35,597 nucleotides of DNA from contig NZ_JTHN01000191.1 of assembly GCF_001399685.1 (NCBI RefSeq), positions 1 through 35,597 on the forward strand. Direction: 5' to 3'. The notes beneath the pieces were generated by a model. That model did not search any database and was not told the DNA's origin. It saw nothing but the letters and a program-made list of their open reading frames with translations. This stretch comes from Paenibacillus sp. A3 (lineage in GTDB: Bacteria; Bacillota; Bacilli; Paenibacillales; NBRC-103111). Below are positions 1 through 7,899 of the stretch, in pieces (the stretch's first letter is position 1; each line of letters begins with the position of its first letter). The position numbers were made by a program, and so were the translations under genes.

Positions 1-51
1 CTTTACCCGGGAAGAGCCGCATCCGCAGCTACCGGCTCTTCCCGGGTAAAG
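1..51. repeat. Perfect 18-bp inverted repeat at window edge
   Basis: Bases 1-18 are the exact reverse complement of bases 34-51, with a 15-base loop at 19-33. The right arm encodes FTREEP of the oxidoreductase; the left arm supplies the in-frame TAA. The arm runs to base 1, so it may continue outside the window. A fold-back chimera at a contig end is the simplest reading; a natural hairpin that truncates the gene is the alternative. Confidence 0.85.
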
Positions 52-611
52 TACCGCGCCCAAGCGACCGGATAACAGCCGATGTCGTACAGCGCGCCGC
101 CGCCCCAGTCTTTGCGCCAGCGGCTGCTGACCTCGTCGGCCACAAGCGAAAAGCGCCCGTAAAAACGGGCCCATTGCCCGATCGCGCCTTCCCCGATCCA
201 ATCGCGCATCTGCTCGAATCCGGGGTAATACTTCCACACAAAAGCTTCCCGGACCAGCACGTTATGCTTTTGGGCAGCTTCGGCAATCGCTTTGGCCTCG
301 CTCCCGCTTAAAGAAAACGGTTTTTCCAGCAGTACGTGCTTTCCGGCTTCGCACGCTTTCACCGCCCATTCTTTATGCAGATGATTGAGTAATGCGATGT
401 ACACCGCATCAATCTCGGGATCGCGCAATAAAGCCTCGTAGCTTTCATAAGTATGAGGCACACCGAAGCGCTCGGCAGCAGAACGCCCGTTCTCTTCCGT
501 TCTTCCGGCTACTCCGTACCACATTCCGTTTGCCGCTTCTTTTAACGCTACACCGGCTTTGCCTATAATCCGGCCCGTACCCAGAACTCCCCATTTGATT
601 CGATCTGACAT
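3..611 (-). CDS. Gfo/Idh/MocA family oxidoreductase, C-terminally truncated at window edge
   Basis: NAD(P)-dependent oxidoreductase of the Gfo/Idh/MocA family; substrates of this family are usually sugars, inositols or related polyols. The N-terminus has a Rossmann motif (WGVLGTGRI, about residues 7-15) and the family EKP motif (LLEKPFSL, about 94-101), followed by the start of the C-terminal domain (GGGALYDIGCYP). The frame stops after 202 residues, whereas full-length members have about 320-350. The stop codon lies inside an inverted repeat at bases 1-51, so the stop is probably not the natural end. The ATG at 609-611 is preceded by a purine-rich GGACGGGG. The gene lies 52 bases downstream of the YbaK-type gene on the same strand. 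The specific substrate cannot be told. Confidence 0.8.
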   Translation of the reverse strand: MSDRIKWGVLGTGRIIGKAGVALKEAANGMWYGVAGRTEENGRSAAERFGVPHTYESYEALLRDPEIDAVYIALLNHLHKEWAVKACEAGKHVLLEKPFSLSGSEAKAIAEAAQKHNVLVREAFVWKYYPGFEQMRDWIGEGAIGQWARFYGRFSLVADEVSSRWRKDWGGGALYDIGCYPVAWARYFTREEPVAADAALPG

Positions 612-634
612 CGATTTCCCCGTCCTTTCGACCT

Positions 635-648
635 ATTTCCCGGGAAAT
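635..648. repeat. 14-bp perfect palindrome between ybaK-like gene and oxidoreductase gene
   Basis: ATTTCCCGGGAAAT is self-complementary and lies in the 52-base gap between two genes on the minus strand, about 24 bases before the oxidoreductase start. It could be a regulator-binding dyad. No T-tract follows it, so it is not a terminator. Its function is unknown. Confidence 0.35.
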
Positions 649-663
649 GGATATCGATCGCCA

Positions 664-1110
664 TTATTCGATCCAAGCGACCACTTGATTCAATTTCTCC
701 ACTTCCGCAGGGCTGATCTTTAATGTCAAGGTTGGCACCCCGGTCCCTCCATATATGTACGGGTAGCGATAAAGACGCCGGTCCATAATGCAAGGCAGCG
801 GTATTCCGACTAAAGGTATGGCGCCCACCAAAAAACCTGTAATTGTTTCCACTTCTTGGGGCTTCGCCATTTTTAGACCGGGACGACCCAGCCGCTTCGA
901 TAGGTCTTCCAAGTCCACCCGTCTCCGCTCCCCGGAAACGATCATCAGCCAATACTGCTCGCCAGACCGAAGGACTAATGCGGGCGCGGTTTGCCCGGGC
1001 TCGATCCCGAAATATTCAGCGCCTTCCTCGGCCGAGCGAATGGGCCGTTCATGAGTCAAAAGCTCGAAACGAGCCTGACGTTCCTCTAAAAATGCCGTTA
1101 TCCGGTTCAC
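664..1110 (-). CDS. YbaK/EbsC-type aminoacyl-tRNA editing domain protein
   Basis: Free-standing 148-residue protein of the YbaK/ProX superfamily, whose members hydrolyse mischarged aminoacyl-tRNAs such as Cys-tRNAPro or Ala-tRNAPro. Family features seen are the N-terminal ITAFLEERQ helix, a central segment with LMIVSGERRRVDLEDLSKRLG, and a glycine-rich end of the fold (VGAIPLVGIPLP, then YIYGGTGVPTLTLKISP). Length fits the single-domain family. The start has GGGGG about nine bases upstream. It lies 96 bases downstream of phoP but is separated from it by a terminator, so it probably has its own promoter. Editing specificity cannot be read from the sequence. Confidence 0.82.
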   Translation of the reverse strand: MNRITAFLEERQARFELLTHERPIRSAEEGAEYFGIEPGQTAPALVLRSGEQYWLMIVSGERRRVDLEDLSKRLGRPGLKMAKPQEVETITGFLVGAIPLVGIPLPCIMDRRLYRYPYIYGGTGVPTLTLKISPAEVEKLNQVVAWIE

Positions 1111-1157
1111 GTATGTTTTCCCCCTATACTGATAACGTCACGAATTCCGTTTATGCC

Positions 1158-1192
1158 AAAAGAAAAGGAGGCCGCGATGTCTGCTGCCTCCT
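1158..1192 (-). terminator. Rho-independent terminator after phoP
   Basis: On the minus strand AGGAGGC pairs with GCCTCCT (fwd 1166-1172 and 1186-1192), with further GC pairs inside, and is followed by TTTTCTTTT. It lies 15 bases after the phoP stop. Confidence 0.75.
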
Positions 1193-1206
1193 CCCTGCTG
1201 CGTAAG

Positions 1207-1926
1207 CTATCCTTTTTTCCCTGCCGAAGTGACCAGTTTGTAGCCGACGCCGCGAATCGATTCGATCTGCACCGACTGCTGGTTCATTTCCAGCTTTTTG
1301 CGGAGGGAACTGACGTGCACGTCCACCGTCCGCTGACCGCCGATATAGTCGAAGCCCCAGACGATGTTCATCAGATCGTCCCGCGTAACGACGACGCCCG
1401 GCCGCTGCACGAGATACAGCAGCACTTCGAACTCCTTCGGACGAAGCGGAATCGATTCTCCGCCGAGCAGTACCTCGTATTTTTCGGGATAAATATACAG
1501 GTCGCCCGCGGTGATCACCTTCTCCCCGCTTCCGGGCTTATCCTGCAGGCCGTCATCGGCCGTCGTCCGCCGCAGCACGGCGGATACCCGGGCCAGCAGC
1601 TCCGCGACGCCGAACGGCTTCGTAATATAATCGTCGGCTCCGTATTTGAGCCCCTGTACCACTTCTTCTTCGGCATTGCGGGCGGTCAGGATGATGACCG
1701 GCGTTTTGTTTCCTTTTTGCCGGAGCTTGGATAAAATCTCAAAGCCGTTCATCCCGGGAAGCATGATGTCCAGAACGATGAGATCGAACTGATGCTGCAG
1801 CGCTGCCTGCAATCCGTCGCTTCCGTGATCGACCACTTTGGTTTCGTAGCCTTCTTGCGTAAGATTATAAGACAGCAGCCTCGCTAGCGTAGGCTCGTCC
1901 TCAATAACCAAAATTTTTTGCGGCAT
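1207..1926 (-). CDS. phoP: OmpR/PhoB-family response regulator, probable PhoP
   Basis: Two-component response regulator of 239 residues. The receiver domain has the acidic pair in VIEDE, phospho-acceptor Asp53 (LIVLDIMLPG), a conserved Thr (ILTARN) and Lys103 (DDYITKPFG). The C-terminal winged helix shows the OmpR pattern (PLRPKEFEVLLYL, then GGQRTVDVHVSSLRKKLE and IRGVGYKL). I place the start at the ATG at 1924-1926, preceded by GGGGGAG at four bases; an upstream in-frame extension lacks homology. The partner kinase lies immediately upstream on the same strand, 96 bases away. The assignment to phosphate control rests on similarity and on a Pho-box-like array upstream of ppk in this window. 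Another PhoB-like function remains possible. Confidence 0.85.
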   Translation of the reverse strand: MPQKILVIEDEPTLARLLSYNLTQEGYETKVVDHGSDGLQAALQHQFDLIVLDIMLPGMNGFEILSKLRQKGNKTPVIILTARNAEEEVVQGLKYGADDYITKPFGVAELLARVSAVLRRTTADDGLQDKPGSGEKVITAGDLYIYPEKYEVLLGGESIPLRPKEFEVLLYLVQRPGVVVTRDDLMNIVWGFDYIGGQRTVDVHVSSLRKKLEMNQQSVQIESIRGVGYKLVTSAGKKG

Positions 1927-1943
1927 GTTACTCCCCCGGACAT

Positions 1944-1994
1944 TCATTCTATATCTAAAGCTTAACATAGCCTATATTTATTGACAAACGGTAA
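1944..1994 (-). promoter_or_regulatory. Possible internal promoter for phoP
   Basis: The 96-base gap between the kinase and regulator genes contains, on the minus strand, TTGTCA (5 of 6 matches to a -35) and, after 17 bases, TAAGCT (weak -10). This would allow phoP to be expressed separately from the kinase gene. The evidence is sequence match only. Confidence 0.3.
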
Positions 1995-2022
1995 ATGTTT
2001 TTTTGGCCCAATCGGTCTGCGT

Positions 2023-3822
2023 TCAGTGAATCATCGGCAAATCGATCTCGAACTTCGTCCCCACGCCGACCTCGCTATCCACCCGAATTGTGCCCTTGTG
2101 AAGCTCCACCAGATGCTTGACGATCGACAGCCCGAGTCCCGTGCCCCCGGAGCTGCGGGAACGCGCCTTGTCCACCCGGTAAAACCGCTCGAAGATGCGC
2201 GGCAGGTCCTTCTTCGGAATGCCGATACCGGTATCCGCAATCGTGAACCGGACCTTGTCGTCCGCCGCCTCCGACGTTCCGCCCAGCAGCTGCTCGACCT
2301 TCACTTTCACTTTGCCGCCCTCCGGCGTATAGTTGATCCCGTTCGACAGCAGGTTGATCAAAATTTGCCGCAGCCGGTCCTCGTCCGCTTCCATATAAAT
2401 GTCTTCGGGCACCTGCATGTCCAGCTCGATCGATTTCTTCGCCGCCTCCGTCCGCATCACGTTGACGCAATGATCGACGAACGTTTCCAGATGCACCGGC
2501 GAGAACTGCAGCGGAATGCGCTTCGATTCGATTTTGGACAGCTCCAGAATGTCCCCGATCAACCGGTTGAGCCGCTCGCTCTCGTCGAAAATGATCTGGA
2601 GAAACGACCGCGCCGTTTCCTTGTCGTTCAGCGCCCCGGCCAGCAGCGTTTCGGCGAAACCTTTGACAGCGGCGATCGGCGTCTTCAGCTCATGGGACAC
2701 GTTGGCGACGAATTCGCTGCGCATCCGCTCCAGCCGCCGGACGGCGGTGATATCGTGCAGTACGATGAGAAGCCCCGTCCATTCCTTGCTCGAATCCGAG
2801 ATCGGACTCAGGTTAATCTCCAGAATCCGCTCGCTGGGGTAGTAGAAAATCATTTCGTCCCGGATATGCTCGCGAACTTCGATACATTCCTGAATCATCT
2901 GGGTGAACTCGAACTGCTGTTTCGCCTGATCGAACTTCTTCCCCAAGAGTTCTTGTGCAGAAAAGCCGAGAATGTCTTCGGCCGAACGGTTCAGAAGCAC
3001 GATCTTGCCTTCCCGGTCGATCATCATGACGCCGCTGATCATGTTCTCCAGCACGCTCTTGAGCCGGTTCTCGTCCTCCAGAATGCGATTCATCTGCAGC
3101 TGCAGACTGTCCGCCATCCGGTTGATCGCATGACCCAGCTGCCCGATCTCGTCTTTTTTGTTAAGCCGGACGCGGTACTTGTAATTCATGTCCGTAATCT
3201 GCTGCGCGACGCTCGTGATCAGCTCGATCGGCCGCGTAATGCCGTAGGCGACGCGGTAGCTGATCAGGCCGGCCAGCAGGAACACCGCCAGCAGCCCGCC
3301 GAGCAGAACGTACCATACTTTGCGGATCGACTGCTCGACCTCCGCCAGACTCATCGCGAGCCGCAGATAGCCTTCGGTCTTGTCCCCCATCTGTACCGGA
3401 ATCGCGACGTAGAGCATGTTTTGACCGATCGTGCTGCTGTAGCGCTTCGCGTAGCCGACTTTCCCCGAGCTTGCCGCAGCTTCGATTTCTTCGCGGTGCA
3501 GGTGATTCTCCATCTCCGCCGGATTGGAGTCCGAATCGGCCAATACCTTGCCGTCCCCGCGGATATACGTGACCCGGGCGTCGGCAAACTGCTTCAGCCT
3601 GACGGCCCGTTCCGAGAACTCCTTCATCAGCTCCGGCTCCGACCCCCGATGGCTCCAATCCATCGTCGAGAGGATGATTCGCAGCTCCCGCTCCATATTC
3701 GTTTTCAGCGAGTCGATATACGATTGTTGCAGCATTTGGGCCATGAACAAACCGGCCATCAGCACGGAAGCGCCGATCAAAGCGATAAAAATCAAGGTCA
3801 ACCGGGCGCGGAACATCTTCAT
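2023..3822 (-). CDS. phoR: Membrane sensor histidine kinase, probable PhoR
   Basis: Sensor kinase of 599 residues. It has a first membrane segment at about 5-30, an extracytoplasmic sensor region at about 31-168, a second membrane segment at about 169-191, then HAMP, a cytoplasmic PAS domain (about 247-357), a HisKA domain with His377 in VSHELKTP, and an HATPase domain with N box (INLLSNGINYTP), G1 (DTGIGIP) and G2 (GGTGLGLSI). This is the architecture of PhoR/PnpS kinases. The chosen ATG (3820-3822) has GGAGGG 12 bases upstream, a slightly long spacing; an ATG two codons later is also possible. The kinase gene precedes the regulator gene, the reverse of Bacillus phoP-phoR. It starts 61 bases after the transporter gene and may be read with it. 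Confidence 0.83.
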   Translation of the reverse strand: MKMFRARLTLIFIALIGASVLMAGLFMAQMLQQSYIDSLKTNMERELRIILSTMDWSHRGSEPELMKEFSERAVRLKQFADARVTYIRGDGKVLADSDSNPAEMENHLHREEIEAAASSGKVGYAKRYSSTIGQNMLYVAIPVQMGDKTEGYLRLAMSLAEVEQSIRKVWYVLLGGLLAVFLLAGLISYRVAYGITRPIELITSVAQQITDMNYKYRVRLNKKDEIGQLGHAINRMADSLQLQMNRILEDENRLKSVLENMISGVMMIDREGKIVLLNRSAEDILGFSAQELLGKKFDQAKQQFEFTQMIQECIEVREHIRDEMIFYYPSERILEINLSPISDSSKEWTGLLIVLHDITAVRRLERMRSEFVANVSHELKTPIAAVKGFAETLLAGALNDKETARSFLQIIFDESERLNRLIGDILELSKIESKRIPLQFSPVHLETFVDHCVNVMRTEAAKKSIELDMQVPEDIYMEADEDRLRQILINLLSNGINYTPEGGKVKVKVEQLLGGTSEAADDKVRFTIADTGIGIPKKDLPRIFERFYRVDKARSRSSGGTGLGLSIVKHLVELHKGTIRVDSEVGVGTKFEIDLPMIH

Positions 3823-3883
3823 AAGGTGCGTTTTCCCTCCAAGCAAGGTGCGCGGGCGTCAAAGTCCCGACAAACGTTTTTAC

Positions 3884-4879
3884 TCAATATCGTACTTGTT
3901 CGGCCGGCGGAGCGCCAGTTAATTTTGTGTAAAGGGACGAGCGCCAATATTTTTTCATCAACCAATGATTGAGCGTGGCCATCGGCTGTTGGATCAAAAT
4001 CGACAGAACGACGGGCACCGCGGTCAGCGGCTCAAAATAAGCGAGCGCCAGCACCAGCCCGAGCGAAATGTTGCGCATGCCGGACGAATACGTAATGGCG
4101 ATGACCAGATCGGGCTTGCGCAGCCAAACCGAGCCTGCGAAGCCGATCAGATAGGACAAGATCACCAGCAGCACGACCAGCGGAATCACGACGATCATAT
4201 CGCTCTTCATCTGCGCCACATACGGCTCGATCGCCGCCGCATTGATCATGACCACGACCGCCAGCGCCAGCTTGGAGGTCGGTCCACAGACGGGAGCCGA
4301 CCATCTCTTGAAGCGCTGCTTGGACAGCTCGTTCATGAGCACGCCGAGGATCGTCGGCACCACGATGATTTTGACCAAATCCAGCATCACCTTCGTATGG
4401 TCGAACGCGATCGCTTCGCCGAAGAACAGCTCCACTGCGGCGGGAATGACGAACGGGCTGAGGGCCGAATCGATCACGATCATCGCCAGAGCGAGCGGCA
4501 CATGCCCTTTGGACAATCCAACCCAGATGACGGACGATACCCCGAGGGGGATGATCGCAAACAGGACGAACCCGACCACATAAGGCGATTCCGCGCCGAA
4601 AGCGGTCCGGGCGATCGCATAACCGAGCGCCGGCGCCACGACATGCGACAGCACGAACGTCAGCTCCATCGGCAGCGGCATCCGGAACGCTTCGCGGATT
4701 TGGCCGAAGCTGCAGCCGGTTGCCATGACGAAAGTCAAATAGGCGAACAGCAGCGGCACCGCCGCCGTCCAGCTATTCATATAATGAGACAAAAGAAACC
4801 CCAGTATCAACGATACCGGGACAATGACGGACAAATATTTTTCTATCCAGGCGTTCAGCCTGACACCGAATGATCCCAT
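3884..4879 (-). CDS. Bile acid:sodium symporter (BASS) superfamily transporter
   Basis: Polytopic membrane protein of 331 residues with about ten hydrophobic segments. It resembles the BASS/ACR3-like superfamily, whose members carry organic anions, pyruvate, bile acids or arsenite, often with Na+. Family-like parts are LLFAYLTFVMATGCSFGQI, the glycine/proline-containing unwound helix IIPLGVSSVIWVGLSKG, and the late segment SSGMRNISLGLVLALAYF, typical of the second crossover helix. The start lies nine bases after the fumarase stop, without a strong ribosome binding site, so translation is probably coupled. This suggests a carboxylate substrate, but that is inference from context. Arsenite export is less likely because no ars genes are nearby. 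Confidence 0.75.
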   Translation of the reverse strand: MGSFGVRLNAWIEKYLSVIVPVSLILGFLLSHYMNSWTAAVPLLFAYLTFVMATGCSFGQIREAFRMPLPMELTFVLSHVVAPALGYAIARTAFGAESPYVVGFVLFAIIPLGVSSVIWVGLSKGHVPLALAMIVIDSALSPFVIPAAVELFFGEAIAFDHTKVMLDLVKIIVVPTILGVLMNELSKQRFKRWSAPVCGPTSKLALAVVVMINAAAIEPYVAQMKSDMIVVIPLVVLLVILSYLIGFAGSVWLRKPDLVIAITYSSGMRNISLGLVLALAYFEPLTAVPVVLSILIQQPMATLNHWLMKKYWRSSLYTKLTGAPPAEQVRY

Positions 4880-4888
4880 GGCCGGGCT

Positions 4889-6424
4889 TTACACGAAGAC
4901 CGGTTCTTTGAACTGGGCCAGCTTCTCGCGAGACTCCTGCTCGACGTCGGCGTGCAAGCTGTTGCCGTGAGAATCCATGGTAACGATGGCCGCAAAGCCT
5001 TCGGTTTGAAGATGCCACATCGCTTCCGGAATGCCGAATTCCAAGAAGTCGACGCCTTCCACTTTCTTAAAGCATTCCGCATAGTATTGGGCTGCGCCGC
5101 CGATGGCGTTCAGGTACACCGCGCCGTGCTCCTGCAGCGCTTTGAGCGTTTTGGCGCCCATGCCGCCTTTGCCGATGACCGCACGAATGCCGAATTTCTT
5201 AATAATGTCGCCTTGGTAAGGCTCCTCGCGGATGCTGGTCGTCGGGCCTGCCGCTTTCACGACCCAGTTCCCTTCAGCATCCTTGGCCATAACCGGTCCG
5301 CAGTGATAAATCACCGCGCCGTTCAGATCTATCGGAGAATCGTGATCCATCAAATATTTGTGCAGCGCGTCGCGGCCCGTATGCATAGGCCCGTTGATAA
5401 TCACGACGTCGCCGACGCGGAGCTGGCGGATCTGCTCCTCGGAGATCGGCGTCTGCAGCACGACTTCGCGGCGCTCGCCCGCTTCGGACGCAGCGGCCGG
5501 CTCGTCCTTCTGCATCGGCAGCTCTTCACCCTTGCGGTATGCCCACTTCGTGATCGCGCCCGTTGCCGGATCGAGCAGTACGCCCTGCCGGCGGAACGCC
5601 CAGCAGTTGTACGCGACGGAGACGAAGAAGCTCGCCGGCAGCCGGTTCATGACGCCGACCTTGCAGCCGAGCAGCGTCACTTGACCGCCGAAGCCCATCG
5701 TCCCGATGCCGAGCTTGTTGGCGTTGTCCATAATGTAGTCTTCCAGCTTGCGGAGCTCATCGTTCGGATTGACGTCGTCCGCCGCCCGGAACAACTGGTG
5801 CTTCGCCAGCTCGTAGCCGGTCGTCCGGTCGCCGCCGATGCCTACGCCGATGAACCCGGCGCTACAGCCTTGGCCTTGCGCTTGATAGACCGCATGCAGG
5901 ATGCATTTGCGGATGCCGTCGAGGTCGCGGCCCGCTTTGCCGAGGCCTTCGAGCTCGGTCGGCAGGCTGTATTGAATGTTCTTATTTTCACAGCCGCCGC
6001 CCTTGAGGATCAGCTTCGCTTCGATTTCGTTCCGTTCCCACTGCTCGAAGTGGATGACCGGGGTGCCCGGACCGATGTTGTCCCCGCTGTTCGCGCCGGT
6101 CAGCGAATCGACGGAGTTGGTCCGCAGCTTGCTGTCCTTCGTCGCTTGGGCAACGGCGGCGATGATCTGCTTCTTCATCTCGATCTGGTTCGCACCGACC
6201 GGACAATGTACGATAAACGTCGGCATTCCCGTATCCTGACAGATCGGCGATACGTTGCACTCCGCCATCCGGATGTTGTCTGCAATCGTGGACAGCGAAA
6301 GCGCGGAGCGCGTACCCGCATCCTCCCGGGCACGGGCGGCCTGAATCGCTTCCCGGACGTCGGCCGGAAGGTTCGTGGACGTTTCGACGATCAATTGGTA
6401 GATGCTCTCTTGAAAATGCTGCAT
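4889..6424 (-). CDS. fumA: Fumarate hydratase class I (iron-sulfur type)
   Basis: Single-chain class I fumarase of 511 residues, interconverting fumarate and malate in the TCA cycle. The N-terminal two thirds match the alpha part (SPICQDTGMPTF; GQGCSAGFIGVGIGGDRTT; MGFGGQVTLLGC) and the C-terminal part the beta domain (GDVVIINGPMHTGRDALHKYL; AGPTTSIREEPYQ; GKGGMGAKT). The cysteines in ICQDTG, QGCSAG and YNCWAF are probable 4Fe-4S ligands. The ATG at 6422-6424 is favoured because AAAGGAG lies just upstream of it; the longer frame starts before this site. The enzyme is oxygen-sensitive in known relatives. The BASS transporter follows after nine bases. Tartrate dehydratase is a homologue, but fused chains of this length are normally fumarases. 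Confidence 0.9.
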   Translation of the reverse strand: MQHFQESIYQLIVETSTNLPADVREAIQAARAREDAGTRSALSLSTIADNIRMAECNVSPICQDTGMPTFIVHCPVGANQIEMKKQIIAAVAQATKDSKLRTNSVDSLTGANSGDNIGPGTPVIHFEQWERNEIEAKLILKGGGCENKNIQYSLPTELEGLGKAGRDLDGIRKCILHAVYQAQGQGCSAGFIGVGIGGDRTTGYELAKHQLFRAADDVNPNDELRKLEDYIMDNANKLGIGTMGFGGQVTLLGCKVGVMNRLPASFFVSVAYNCWAFRRQGVLLDPATGAITKWAYRKGEELPMQKDEPAAASEAGERREVVLQTPISEEQIRQLRVGDVVIINGPMHTGRDALHKYLMDHDSPIDLNGAVIYHCGPVMAKDAEGNWVVKAAGPTTSIREEPYQGDIIKKFGIRAVIGKGGMGAKTLKALQEHGAVYLNAIGGAAQYYAECFKKVEGVDFLEFGIPEAMWHLQTEGFAAIVTMDSHGNSLHADVEQESREKLAQFKEPVFV

Positions 6425-6695
6425 GATGGCAAAGACTCCTTTCGTTTTTCGCAAAAACGATACTTGATAACATGGAAACGCATAAATCTATAATAGCATA
6501 TTCGGACGGGGACCAACACCGCGTTTTTACGCTATTCCGAAGGGGAGGAAAGCCCGTTTCACAGGGTGCGGCTTTACAAAACATTATTTTTTGATAAAAA
6601 CGCTTTCTTGAAGGAAACAAAAGCAGGTTTGTCGAATAATGCAGAAAAAAACGAGTAGGTCTATTTAACCAAGTCCGAAGGAGTTAAGAACTACG
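6425..6695. other. Divergent intergenic region, fumarase / deacetylase
   Basis: This 271-base AT-rich gap separates divergent genes. For the fumarase, the minus strand has TTGGTC (rc of 6507-6512) and, 18 bases on, TATAGA (rc of 6483-6488), a weak sigma-A-like pair. For the deacetylase I see no convincing promoter. A short GCGTTTTTACGC stem lies near 6521. No small gene was found. Confidence 0.35.
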
Positions 6696-7847
6696 ATGAG
6701 AAAGCTGGTCCTCCAAACCGTCCTCGTGGCCTTCCTTGGCCTCGGCCTCATCTTCCAGCCGCTGAGTGCGGCCAAAAGCACTGTCCTTTATAAAGATCAG
6801 GTCGCGGTGATCATCTACCACCACATCGATGACGACGCCAAGAGCGGCGGGACGATCACCGCACAGCTCCTCAAGGATCAATTGACCTTTCTCAAAAGCA
6901 AAGGGTACCAGTTCATCACGCTGAAGCAATTCAAGGCTTACATGGAAGGAGCGCCGGTTCCGAACAACGCGGTGCTTGTGACGTTCGACGACGGATATGA
7001 AAGCTTCTACGTCAACGCCTATCCCCTCTTGAAGCAGATGCGCGTCCCCGCGGTCAATTTCGTCATCACGGGCGATTTGGAAAATCCGCTCGCCAGCTAT
7101 ATTCCGTCCATGTCGCGGGACGATATTATCGAAATGACGAGCGATACCAATTTCACCGATTTTCAGTGCCACAGCCATCATTTTCATTATAAGCTGCCGG
7201 GTGGCGGCGCCGCCTTGATCAGCCGGCTCGTGAAAGACGGCGCCAAAGAAACGGAGGAACAGTACGGACAGCGCGTCGTCGGCGATACGAAAGCCTGCGT
7301 CGGCGCGCTAAGCGAGCTGTATGAGGGGCCGGTCGATTCGTACGCTTACCCCTTCGGCATATACGACAAGACGGCGCTGGAGCATATCCGGCAGGGCGGC
7401 ATCAAATATGCGTTCACCGTCGTCCCGGAGATGGCGACCCGCGAGGTGGACCGGCTGCAAATTCCGCGGATCGACGCCGGGAACAGCGGGGTATCGCCGG
7501 AGCGGCTGCATCAAGCGATCCTGCGGCGCGTCGTCGCCCCGATGCCGCCGACGAGCGAAGTGCCGCTGGCCGAGACGGTCGGCGCATTCGGCGGCAAGGT
7601 CGCGCAGTCCCATGACGGGACCGTGCAGATCGGCTTCGGCGCCCGTAGCTGGAGCGGCGCGGCAGACAGCACGAAACTGATCGCGCCGGACGGCCGAACG
7701 TTGACGCTTCACAAACCGCTGACATGGAAAAACAATAAAATCTTCATCACTCTGAAAGATTTAGAACAGGCGGTCGGAGGACAAATCGTGTATAATCCAA
7801 ATGTACAAAGCTTCGCCTTGCGCCAAACGATCGATACGAAGCCCTGA
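6696..7847 (+). CDS. Secreted or anchored polysaccharide deacetylase (NodB domain)
   Basis: Carbohydrate esterase family 4-like protein of 383 residues, predicted to remove N-acetyl groups from cell-envelope or extracellular polysaccharide. A signal peptide or anchor covers about 1-25. NodB motifs are present: HH/D region IIYHHIDDD (about 39-47), motif 1 TFDDGY with the metal and catalytic Asp pair (about 95-100), motif 2 HSHHFHY, and motif 3 YAYPFG. This spacing is close to PgaB/IcaB-like deacetylases. The last 70 residues (KVAQSHDGTVQIGFG..., LTLHKPLTWKNNKIFITLKDLEQAVGG) resemble a copper amine oxidase N-terminal-like stalk domain, common on Paenibacillus surface proteins. The start has AAGGAG 12 bases upstream. 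The yfbR-like gene follows after 52 bases. Confidence 0.85.
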   Translation: MRKLVLQTVLVAFLGLGLIFQPLSAAKSTVLYKDQVAVIIYHHIDDDAKSGGTITAQLLKDQLTFLKSKGYQFITLKQFKAYMEGAPVPNNAVLVTFDDGYESFYVNAYPLLKQMRVPAVNFVITGDLENPLASYIPSMSRDDIIEMTSDTNFTDFQCHSHHFHYKLPGGGAALISRLVKDGAKETEEQYGQRVVGDTKACVGALSELYEGPVDSYAYPFGIYDKTALEHIRQGGIKYAFTVVPEMATREVDRLQIPRIDAGNSGVSPERLHQAILRRVVAPMPPTSEVPLAETVGAFGGKVAQSHDGTVQIGFGARSWSGAADSTKLIAPDGRTLTLHKPLTWKNNKIFITLKDLEQAVGGQIVYNPNVQSFALRQTIDTKP

Positions 7848-7899
7848 CCGGATGTACGCATGAAGCCGAAGCTGAATTCATAACTTAGGATGATGATCG

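Noticed and set aside
1927..2022. Pho box for autoregulation of phoP
   Set aside because: One TTAACA occurs on the opposite strand with no properly phased partner; the evidence is much weaker than at ppk.
1981..6493. Very long open frames on the plus strand opposite phoR, the transporter and fumarase
   Set aside because: They mirror the codon structure of well-recognised genes on the minus strand, are rich in Arg, His, Asp and Gln as typical antisense frames, and have no domain or ribosome binding site.
6600..6695. ECF sigma factor promoter before the deacetylase gene
   Set aside because: GGAAAC and CGAATA are present near 6614 and 6634, but the spacing of 14 bases is too short for known ECF promoters.
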